From positions 1 to 26,396 of the forward strand of contig NZ_BAABJJ010000041.1 of NCBI RefSeq assembly GCF_039543245.1: 26,396 nucleotides of DNA. Reading direction: 5' to 3'. The notes under the pieces are model-generated. The model searched no databases and had not been told where the DNA came from. It worked only from the letters and a program-made list of their open reading frames with translations. Origin of the DNA: Algibacter_G agarivorans. GTDB taxonomy: Bacteria; Bacteroidota; Bacteroidia; Flavobacteriales; Flavobacteriaceae. How positions within the stretch are numbered: the first letter of the stretch is position 1; every line of letters begins with the position of its first letter. Shown piece by piece: positions 1 to 5,862 of this stretch. A program made the translations under genes and the position numbers.

Positions 1-681
1 ATTGGTGATTCTTACACTGAAGAAGGAGCTACGGCTACCGATAATAAAGACGGGGACATTACAGCAAACATCGTTATTGGTGGTGATGCAGTAGATACTA
101 ATACTGCTGGAACTTACACAGTAACCTATAACGTGAGTGATGCTGCTGGTAACGCTGCCGCTCAAGTTGATAGAACTGTAAATATTATTCCAGATACCAC
201 AGCACCCGTTATTACATTAACGGGTAATGCCATCATCAACCTAAATGTTGGCGATGCTTATACCGAACAGGGAGCAACGGCTACCGATAATATTGATGGC
301 GATATTTCCGCTAACATCGTTATTGCCGGCGATGTGGTGGACACGAATACGGCTGGAACTTATGTAGCAACTTACAACGTAAGCGATGCCGCTGGAAATG
401 CTGCGACTCAAGTTGATAGAACTGTAAACGTCATTCCTGATACTACAGCACCAGTTATTACTTTAGTTGGCAATGCAACCTTTAACTTAAATGTTGGTGA
501 TACTTATACCGAACAGGGAGCAACGGCTACCGATAATAAAGACGGGGACATTACAGCCAACATCGTTATTGCTGGCGATGTGGTGGACACAAATACCGCT
601 GGAACCTACACTGTAACCTATAACGTGAGTGATGCCGCTGGTAATGCTGCGACACAAGTTGATAGAACTGTTAACGTTACA
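1..681 (+). repeat. Tandem ~246-bp repeats encoding DUF5011 Ig-like domains
   Basis: There are two full units (193-438 and 439-about 681) and one partial unit (1-192). Blocks are identical at the DNA level. Bases 31-65 equal 523-557 (35 of 35), while 257-291 equal 503-537 (35 of 35), so unit 3 shares different stretches with units 1 and 2. This mosaic pattern indicates recent duplication or gene conversion. More units probably lie to the left of the window. Confidence 0.9.
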
Positions 682-1455
682 AGTTTGCCAACCGATATCA
701 TATTACATGAAGGTTATTTTGAAACTGGCTGGGACGGTTGGATAGAAGGTGGAAATGATTGTGCAAGAGTTAATTCTTCAAATTCTTCTGAAGGTAGTTT
801 TTCAATTCGCATAAGAGATAACTCTGGAATAGCGTCTTCAATGACTTCACCAACATTTGATTTATCATCATATAATGAAGTTAAATTTGATTTTCATTTC
901 TATTCAAATAGCATGGAAGTAGGAGAAGATTTTTGGTTACAATATAACGACGGTTCTGGTTTCGTTACAATAAATACTTGGGCTAGAGGTACAGATTTTA
1001 ACAATGGTACTTTCAATAATTTTGTAATACCCCTTAATAGCTCGCAATATAACTTAACTAGTAATGCACAATTTAGACTTCGATGTGATGCTTCTGGAAA
1101 AAATGACCAAATTTTTATAGATGAAGTTGTTATTACAGGAATAGGGAGTAGTGGAGCTACAGCTAGAATTGTTACTCCAGATAGCAATAAATTATTAAAC
1201 ACAACAGAAAATGAAGTTTCTAAAAATGAATTACGATTATATCCAAACCCAGTAAAAGGAGATATATTGAATGTAAAACTTTCTAACGGTATAAAAACCA
1301 ATATGACTTACAAAATAATTAATGCTTTAGGACAAATAGTAAAAGATGGTAAAGTTAAAAAAGAAATAATTGTAGATAAATTAGAAGCTGGAATGTACTT
1401 TATCCAAATAAATGATGAAGAAAAGCTAATCATGAAGAGATTCATTAAGGAATAA
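1..1455 (+). CDS. T9SS-secreted surface protein with DUF5011 Ig-like repeats (C-terminal part)
   Basis: The frame is open to the left edge, so this is the last 484 residues of a larger protein. Residues 1-64, 65-146 and 147-227 are tandem Ig-like (DUF5011/HYR type) units of about 82 residues, each carrying the motifs DTTAPVITL, GATATDN, AGTYTVTYNVSD and AGNAA. Residues about 240-380 (starting FETGWDGW, ending DEVVITG) look like a beta-sandwich module of the kind attached to secreted Bacteroidota proteins. Residues 411-484 (LRLYPNPV...GMYFIQI...KRFIKE) are a type A T9SS C-terminal sorting domain. The protein should therefore cross the outer membrane by T9SS and be released or anchored to surface lipid. 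Its enzymatic or adhesive head lies outside the window, so the substrate is unknown. The GTG at 133 is an internal valine codon and not a start. Confidence 0.9.
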   Translation: MGDSYTEEGATATDNKDGDITANIVIGGDAVDTNTAGTYTVTYNVSDAAGNAAAQVDRTVNIIPDTTAPVITLTGNAIINLNVGDAYTEQGATATDNIDGDISANIVIAGDVVDTNTAGTYVATYNVSDAAGNAATQVDRTVNVIPDTTAPVITLVGNATFNLNVGDTYTEQGATATDNKDGDITANIVIAGDVVDTNTAGTYTVTYNVSDAAGNAATQVDRTVNVTSLPTDIILHEGYFETGWDGWIEGGNDCARVNSSNSSEGSFSIRIRDNSGIASSMTSPTFDLSSYNEVKFDFHFYSNSMEVGEDFWLQYNDGSGFVTINTWARGTDFNNGTFNNFVIPLNSSQYNLTSNAQFRLRCDASGKNDQIFIDEVVITGIGSSGATARIVTPDSNKLLNTTENEVSKNELRLYPNPVKGDILNVKLSNGIKTNMTYKIINALGQIVKDGKVKKEIIVDKLEAGMYFIQINDEEKLIMKRFIKE

Positions 1456-1486
1456 AGAACCCACTTTAAAAATTAATTATTAAATC

Positions 1487-1517
1487 AAAGTCCTGAATTA
1501 ATGTTCAGGACTTTTTT
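1487..1517 (+). terminator. Hairpin terminator shared by the convergent T9SS gene and hisS
   Basis: An 11-bp perfect stem, AAAGTCCTGAA (1487-1497) with TTCAGGACTTT (1504-1514), has a 6-base loop and is followed by T residues to 1517. It is a good rho-independent terminator for the + strand gene. The right arm lies in the last codons of hisS, including its stop at 1505-1507, so the same hairpin can form at the 3' end of the hisS transcript, where the T-tract is weaker. Confidence 0.85.
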
Positions 1518-2881
1518 ATTGTAGAAATTAGTGTTTCTAATGACACTTTATCTTGCTCACCTGAAACCATGTTTTTTAAAGTATATGTATTAGATTCTAT
1601 TTCTTGATCGCCAACTAAAACTACAAATGGAATAGCACGTTTATTGGCATGATTCATTTGTTTTTTCATTTTAGCAGCATCTGGATATAATTCCGCATGA
1701 ATACCTTGAGAACGTAATTGTTTAATCGCTTTTAAACTGAATAAAGCTTCTCTATCTCCAAAATTGATAAAAAGGACTTCAACATTCTTGGTTACTGTTT
1801 CTGGGAATAAACCTAATTCTTCAAGCACTAAATAAATACGATCTAAACCAAAACTGATGCCCACACCGCTTACATCTTTCATCCCGAAAATGCCCGTTAA
1901 GTCGTCGTAACGACCTCCACCTCCAATAGAGCCCATTTTAACTTTCTCCGGAGCTGACACTTCAAAAATAGCGCCTGTATAGTAGTTTAATCCACGTGCT
2001 AAGGTTACATCTAATTGTAAAGTAGCTGTAGACAAACCTAATTCTGAAATTGCTGAATTTATAAATGCTAATTCCTCAATACCTTTTTTCCCTTCTTCAG
2101 AAGTATTTAGAATACTTTTTAAACTTTCTATTTGAGATTCAAAAGAGCCCGATAATGTAAATAAGGGTTGTAATTTTGAAATCCCTGCTTCAGAAATACC
2201 TTTAGCAAGCATTTCGGCTTTTACCTTCTCCTCGCCTATTTTATCCAGTTTATCAAGAGCCACCGTAAAATCGATTAACTTATCACTTGCACCAATAACT
2301 TCTGCTATTCCAGAAAGTATTTTTCTATTATTTATTTTAACAGTAACACCTTCTAGTTTTAACGCTGAAAAAACGGTGTCATACAATTGAATAAACTCGA
2401 CTTCTTGCCACAATGATTTTGAACCAACCACATCGGCATCACATTGAAAAAACTCTCTAAAACGTCCTTTTTGAGGTCTATCTGCTCTCCAAACAGGCTG
2501 GATTTGGTAACGCTTAAACGGAAATTCAATCTCATTTTGATGCTGAACTACGTAACGTGCAAAAGGGACTGTTAAATCGTAGCGGAGTGCTTTTTCGGAT
2601 ATTGATGAAGTTAACTTATTAGAATCTTTTTCAGTATAAGCGAGTCCATCAGCTTTTGATAAATAATCACCAGAATTCAAAATCTTAAAAATCAAACGAT
2701 CCCCTTCATCACCATACTTCCCCATTAAAGTTTCTGAGTTTTCAAAACTTGGTGTTTCAATAGGTTGAAATCCAAAGGTTTCAAAAGCACCACGAATAGT
2801 ATTAAAAATATAGTTTCGCTTTGCGACTTGTTCTGGATTAAAATCTCTTGTGCCTTTTGGGATGCTTGGTTTTTGAGCCAT
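1505..2881 (-). CDS. hisS: Histidine--tRNA ligase
   Basis: Class II aminoacyl-tRNA synthetase that charges tRNA-His in the cytoplasm. The N-terminus PKGTRDF is typical of HisRS. Motif 2 is seen as YQIQPVWRADRPQKGRFREF, the HisA signature as ARGLNYYTGAIFEV, followed by GGGGRYDDL and motif 3 GVGISFGLDRIYL. The C-terminal hundred residues (VEVLFINFGD to the end) fit the anticodon-binding domain. The length of 458 residues is normal. An upstream TTG at 2887 would add two residues. I prefer the ATG at 2881, which gives MAQKPSIPKGTRDF. The gene stands alone on the - strand, converging with the T9SS gene, and a 7-bp hairpin lies immediately upstream. Confidence 0.96.
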   Translation of the reverse strand: MAQKPSIPKGTRDFNPEQVAKRNYIFNTIRGAFETFGFQPIETPSFENSETLMGKYGDEGDRLIFKILNSGDYLSKADGLAYTEKDSNKLTSSISEKALRYDLTVPFARYVVQHQNEIEFPFKRYQIQPVWRADRPQKGRFREFFQCDADVVGSKSLWQEVEFIQLYDTVFSALKLEGVTVKINNRKILSGIAEVIGASDKLIDFTVALDKLDKIGEEKVKAEMLAKGISEAGISKLQPLFTLSGSFESQIESLKSILNTSEEGKKGIEELAFINSAISELGLSTATLQLDVTLARGLNYYTGAIFEVSAPEKVKMGSIGGGGRYDDLTGIFGMKDVSGVGISFGLDRIYLVLEELGLFPETVTKNVEVLFINFGDREALFSLKAIKQLRSQGIHAELYPDAAKMKKQMNHANKRAIPFVVLVGDQEIESNTYTLKNMVSGEQDKVSLETLISTIKKS

Positions 2882-2888
2882 ATTCAAC

Positions 2889-2906
2889 TACCTGTGTAAA
2901 CAGGTA
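2889..2906 (-). promoter_or_regulatory. Small hairpin just upstream of the hisS start
   Basis: The perfect inverted repeat TACCTGT-GTAA-ACAGGTA ends 7 bases before the hisS ATG. In the mRNA it would be a 7-bp stem with a 4-base loop at the ribosome-binding region. It could affect hisS translation or be one more small palindromic repeat. No T-box or leader peptide with His codons is visible. Confidence 0.35.
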
Positions 2907-2945
2907 TCTCATTTAATGATTATTAAAACTTATTTTTCAAAGTGG

Positions 2946-2965
2946 ATTCCTGCCTACGCAGGAAT
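2946..2965. repeat. REP-like palindrome ATTCCTGC-CTAC-GCAGGAAT
   Basis: A perfect 8-bp stem with a 4-base loop, followed by GACA. From memory, this sequence (with the trailing GAATGACA) matches a dispersed intergenic palindrome common in Flavobacteriaceae genomes. It lies in the hisS upstream spacer. Confidence 0.6.
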
Positions 2966-3013
2966 GACAAAGCAACTATATGCTTCATAAGGACAAAAAT
3001 AATTAATGCAATT

Positions 3014-3153
3014 GTCATTGCGAGCTTTTTCATTAGAAAAAATTAGCCTGTACAGAGCGAAGTCGAAGTATGGCAACCTTTTAAATTGAAACTGAATTAA
3101 ATATAATAGTCAACGGATTAACAGATTACCACGTCGTACCTCCTCGTAATGAC
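3014..3153. repeat. MITE/REP-like element with terminal inverted repeats
   Basis: GTCATTGCGAG (3014-3024) and CTCGTAATGAC (3143-3153) are inverted with 10 of 11 matches and bound a 140-bp non-coding block. Internal pieces such as GAGCGAAGTCGAAGTATGGCAA and TTACCACGTCGTACCTCC resemble the degenerate dispersed repeats seen between flavobacterial genes. The right end stops one base before the stop codon of the DUF6495-type gene. No transposase is encoded. Confidence 0.55.
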
Positions 3154-3154
3154 G

Positions 3155-3622
3155 TTAACCTATCAATTCATCAAAATACTTAAACAAATCACCTTTAGTA
3201 ATAACTGCGCCTTGTTCAATCATTTTAAATTTATCTAGGTTTTTATCTTCTGTATATGCTTTATCAGCTTGTAAAAATTCTACTTTGTCGTCCATTAAGT
3301 TTTCACGTAGCCATGCATAACCTTCTTTAGTCGTTATGTCCATATCATTTTTCAGCGTAAGCGCAATAACAAACATTTTTTCTTCTGCTAAACGAAATAA
3401 ATACATGTGCTGTGGCGAAATATGTTCTAGAAATTCTGCCTTGTTTAACACACCTTCCCAAATTAAATCGCTAAACACATCTAGCTCCATTTCTGCTAGC
3501 TCAGGTTTATTCGCTTTTAAATTTGTCCACTCATCGTGAGTAATAGACTGAGTTGCCAAAAAATTAATGAACTCTTTGTGCAATTCTTCAAATTGTTCTT
3601 TTGTAAGTCTTGAATACTTCAT
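3155..3622 (-). CDS. DUF6495-type conserved hypothetical protein
   Basis: A 155-residue soluble protein beginning MKYSRLTKEQFEELHKEF. It is mostly helical and acidic, with no signal peptide, membrane segment or recognisable catalytic motif. I assign it from memory to the Flavobacteriaceae family DUF6495, whose function is unknown to me. It lies downstream of rplI on the same strand, but a strong terminator (3681-3709) separates them, so it is probably expressed separately or by read-through. The proximity to ribosomal protein genes hints at a translation-related role, but that is inference only. Confidence 0.75.
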   Translation of the reverse strand: MKYSRLTKEQFEELHKEFINFLATQSITHDEWTNLKANKPELAEMELDVFSDLIWEGVLNKAEFLEHISPQHMYLFRLAEEKMFVIALTLKNDMDITTKEGYAWLRENLMDDKVEFLQADKAYTEDKNLDKFKMIEQGAVITKGDLFKYFDELIG

Positions 3623-3636
3623 ATACCACGCTTAAC

Positions 3637-3652
3637 CTCCCTCAAGGGGAGA
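3637..3652. repeat. Small C/G-rich palindrome upstream of the DUF6495-type gene
   Basis: Within TCCCTCAAGGGGAG a short stem (CTCCC with GGGAG) occurs about 20 bases before the start codon of the DUF6495-type gene, in otherwise AT-rich DNA. This resembles small dispersed intergenic palindromes of flavobacteria. A function is not evident. Confidence 0.35.
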
Positions 3653-3680
3653 AATTACTATAATAAATTATAAAAAAATA

Positions 3681-3709
3681 ACAAAAAAGCCCCAACTAGG
3701 TTGAGGCTT
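3681..3709 (-). terminator. Terminator of the rpsF-rpsR-rplI operon
   Basis: Read on the - strand, AAGCCTCAAC, loop CTA, GTTGGGGCTT form a 10-bp stem with one T-G wobble, followed by a run of T residues. It lies 21 bases after the rplI stop codon, so it closes the ribosomal operon. Confidence 0.85.
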
Positions 3710-3729
3710 ATATAATATGTTTTTAAAGT

Positions 3730-4176
3730 TTAATTTGCTTGCGCAATAACTTCAAATTCTAAATCAACTGTTACCTCTCTGTGCAAACGTACAACAGCAG
3801 TGTATCTACCTAAACGTTTAATAGTAGTAACTGTAATAAACTTTTTATCTATTGCTTGACCTTCTTTTTCTAAAGCAGCAGCAACATCAATGTTGTTTAC
3901 AGATCCAAATAATTTGTCTCCAGTACCAACTTTAGCAGGTATCTTAATTTCTAATGCTTTAATTGCTTCAGCAATTTTATTAGCATCATCAACTACTTTC
4001 TTTTCTTTAAAAGCGCGTTGCTTTAAGTTTTCTGCTAAAACTTTCTTTGCAGAAATCGTAGCTAATACAGCTTGTTTTTGAGGAATTAAAAAATTTCTAC
4101 CATAACCGTTCTTAACTGTTACAACATCGTCTTTAAATCCTAAATTTTCAACGTCTTGTTTTAATATAAGTTCCAT
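3730..4176 (-). CDS. rplI: 50S ribosomal protein L9
   Basis: Binds 23S rRNA at the L1-stalk side of the large subunit. The sequence starts MELILKQDVENLGFKDDVVTVKNGYGRNFLIP, with the diagnostic G-x-GRN-FLIP segment of the N-terminal domain. A long connecting helix and a C-terminal domain with LFGSV follow. The 148 residues match the family length. It is the last gene of a three-gene operon, 13 bases after rpsR. Confidence 0.98.
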   Translation of the reverse strand: MELILKQDVENLGFKDDVVTVKNGYGRNFLIPQKQAVLATISAKKVLAENLKQRAFKEKKVVDDANKIAEAIKALEIKIPAKVGTGDKLFGSVNNIDVAAALEKEGQAIDKKFITVTTIKRLGRYTAVVRLHREVTVDLEFEVIAQAN

Positions 4177-4189
4177 TGTTATCGGTATT

Positions 4190-4489
4190 TTATTTTAATA
4201 AATCGCCTACATAAGGCATTAAAGCTAAGTGACGTGCTCTTTTTACAGCTACAGCAACTTTTCTTTGATACTTTAAAGATGTACCAGTTAAACGTCTTGG
4301 TAAAATTTTACCTTGCTCGTTTATAAATCGCATTAAAAAATCTGGATCTTTGTAATCAACATACTTGATTCCAGACTTTTGAAACATACAATATTTCTTT
4401 GCCTTGTTTGTATCGATATTAAGAGGCGTTAAATATCTAATTTCGCCATCTTTTTTTCCTTTTGATTGTTGTTCTATTGTAGATGCCAT
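4190..4489 (-). CDS. rpsR: 30S ribosomal protein S18
   Basis: Small-subunit platform protein that pairs with S6. Recognisable S18 features are YVDYKDPDFLMRFI, EQGKILPRRLTGTS and KYQRKVAVAVKRARHLALMPY near the C-terminus. At 99 residues it carries a longer N-terminal tail (about 20 basic and polar residues) than the E. coli protein, as is usual in Bacteroidota. It begins 2 bases after the rpsF stop codon, consistent with translational coupling of the S6-S18 pair. Confidence 0.98.
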   Translation of the reverse strand: MASTIEQQSKGKKDGEIRYLTPLNIDTNKAKKYCMFQKSGIKYVDYKDPDFLMRFINEQGKILPRRLTGTSLKYQRKVAVAVKRARHLALMPYVGDLLK

Positions 4490-4491
4490 AA

Positions 4492-4830
4492 TTACGCTTT
4501 TTGTTTAAGTTTCACTCGTCTTCTCTCTGCCCAAGAAATAGCGTGCTTATCTAAAGCAACAGTTAATTGACGCATAAAACGCTCATCGCGTCCAAACTCA
4601 ACCTCTAATGGGTTAATGACTTCACCAGGTACAGTGTACTCAAATAAGTGATAGAAACCACTTTTCTTGTTTTGTATTGGGTAAGCTAACTTTTTTAGCC
4701 CCCAATTTTCTTTGGATATCATCTTAGCGCCGTTAGAAACAAGAAAATCTTCGTATTTCTTTACTGTTTCCTTTATCTGATCTTCAGATAAAACGGGATT
4801 TAAGATGAAAACAGTTTCATAATGATTCAT
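4492..4830 (-). CDS. rpsF: 30S ribosomal protein S6
   Basis: First gene of the ribosomal operon. The start MNHYETVFILNPVLSE and the central WGLKKLAYPI with GFYHLFEY are S6 signatures. The 112-residue length is normal and the basic C-terminus (RRRVKLKQKA) fits. S6 forms a heterodimer with S18 on the central domain of 16S rRNA. A good promoter lies about 30 bases upstream. Confidence 0.98.
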   Translation of the reverse strand: MNHYETVFILNPVLSEDQIKETVKKYEDFLVSNGAKMISKENWGLKKLAYPIQNKKSGFYHLFEYTVPGEVINPLEVEFGRDERFMRQLTVALDKHAISWAERRRVKLKQKA

Positions 4831-4861
4831 AAAAATCGTTTTTATTGTTAAAAATTGGCTG

Positions 4862-4892
4862 CAAAAATAATTAATTTCTATATATTACACAA
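4862..4892 (-). promoter_or_regulatory. Promoter of rpsF-rpsR-rplI
   Basis: On the - strand, TTG (4892-4890), 20 bases, then TATTTTTG (4869-4862) matches the Bacteroidota consensus TTG-N(17-23)-TAnnTTTG exactly. The implied 5' untranslated region is only about 25 bases. Confidence 0.75.
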
Positions 4893-4978
4893 CTATAATA
4901 ACATCTAAATTTAGACGCTAAATAAGCTAAACAAAAAGTGTTAAAATTATGTTAAAACAAGCACTTTACCGATGATTT

Positions 4979-5009
4979 TTGGTTTTTAGCCGAATTTTTT
5001 GTACTATTG
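4979..5009 (+). promoter_or_regulatory. Probable promoter of the LytTR regulator
   Basis: TTG (4979-4981), 20 bases, then TACTATTG (5002-5009) gives a 7 of 8 fit to the Bacteroidota -7 consensus with ideal spacing. It is divergent from the rpsF promoter. Confidence 0.55.
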
Positions 5010-5041
5010 TCGATATCTTAACCGAAATAATATAAAATGTT

Positions 5042-5737
5042 ATGACTTTAAACTGTGTAGTAGTAGACGATTCAGCAATACAACGTCTCTCTATCGTTAA
5101 GTTAGTAGAGAATCACCCCTCTCTCAACTTAATTGCAGAGTACAGTAGTGCTTTAGAAACTAAAAATGGTTTAAATACGCATCAAGTAGACTTAATTTTT
5201 TTAGACATTGAAATGCCAGTGCTAAATGGATTTGAACTTTTAGACGTATTAAACAACAAACCCCAAATTATCTTTGTAACCGGCAAAACCGAATATGCTT
5301 TTAAAGCATTTAATTACGACGCTACCGATTATTTACATAAACCCATTACAAGAGAACGCTTCAATACTTCTGTAGATAAAGCTCTAGAGCATCATAGACT
5401 GACTTTAGACTTTAATGAAGAAGAGGGCGAGCATATTTTTGTAAAAAGCAATCTTAAAAAACGTAAAGTTTATATTAAAGACATTAAATGGATTGAAGCG
5501 CTTGGTGATTATGTAAAACTTGTTACAGAAGAAAACAGCTTAGTGGTATTATCTACAATGAAATCTTTTGAAGCTGAATTGCCAGAAGGTAAATTTTTAA
5601 GAATCCACAAATCATATATTGTAAATCTTGATAAAATTGACAGGTTTAACAGTAAAAATGTTGAAGTTGGTGCTTATGAAATTCCTTTAAGTAGAAATAA
5701 AAAGACACAACTTGTTGATGCTTTAAATAATATTTAG
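5042..5737 (+). CDS. LytTR-family response regulator (orphan)
   Basis: A two-domain DNA-binding response regulator of 231 residues. The receiver domain (about 1-115) has the acidic pair D9/D10, the phospho-acceptor D55 in FLDIEMP, T80 and the invariant K100 in HKP. Residues about 130-228 are a LytTR DNA-binding domain (VYIKDIKWIEALGDYVKL and FLRIHKSYIVNLDKID). All phosphorylation residues are intact, so it should be controlled by a kinase. No histidine kinase gene is next to it, so the partner is encoded elsewhere. It is divergent from rpsF and convergent with priA. The target genes are unknown. Confidence 0.93.
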   Translation: MTLNCVVVDDSAIQRLSIVKLVENHPSLNLIAEYSSALETKNGLNTHQVDLIFLDIEMPVLNGFELLDVLNNKPQIIFVTGKTEYAFKAFNYDATDYLHKPITRERFNTSVDKALEHHRLTLDFNEEEGEHIFVKSNLKKRKVYIKDIKWIEALGDYVKLVTEENSLVVLSTMKSFEAELPEGKFLRIHKSYIVNLDKIDRFNSKNVEVGAYEIPLSRNKKTQLVDALNNI

Positions 5738-5752
5738 AAGCTTTGCTTTGTT

Positions 5753-5822
5753 AAACTGAACTTGTTTCAGTTTCTCATAATATTAGGATTAAAGCAGAAT
5801 GAGATCCCGACCTTCGTTGGGA
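5753..5822. repeat. Composite REP-like hairpins between convergent LytTR and priA genes
   Basis: Nested inverted repeats are packed into 70 bases: AAACTGAA/TTCAGTTT (5753-5760 with 5766-5773), TCTCAT/ATGAGA (5773-5778 with 5799-5804) and TCCCGAC-CTTC-GTTGGGA (5805-5822, one G-T pair). Motifs such as GAACTTGTTTCAG and ATCCCGACCTTCG resemble dispersed flavobacterial palindromes. The position between two converging 3' ends suggests a role in bidirectional transcription termination. Confidence 0.6.
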
Positions 5823-5862
5823 CTAATTCAATTACGAAATTTTTTTACAAATTTCTATTTCA

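Noticed and set aside
133..135. GTG as the start of the first gene
   Set aside because: The frame is open to base 1 with the same Ig-like repeat pattern, so this is an internal valine codon of a truncated gene.
1..681. CRISPR-like or non-coding tandem repeat
   Set aside because: Units are about 246 bases, keep the reading frame and encode a known Ig-like domain, so they are protein repeats.
900..1301. A 133-residue open frame on the - strand
   Set aside because: It is antisense to the conserved beta-sandwich and T9SS regions of the first gene and shows no recognisable protein features.
2882..2887. TTG start for hisS two codons upstream
   Set aside because: It would add only two residues before MAQKPSIPKGTRDF and needs a rarer start codon.
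4831..4900. S6-S18 autoregulatory RNA leader upstream of rpsF
   Set aside because: The well-matched promoter leaves only about 25 bases of untranslated RNA, too short for the known S6:S18-binding leader, and no such fold is evident.
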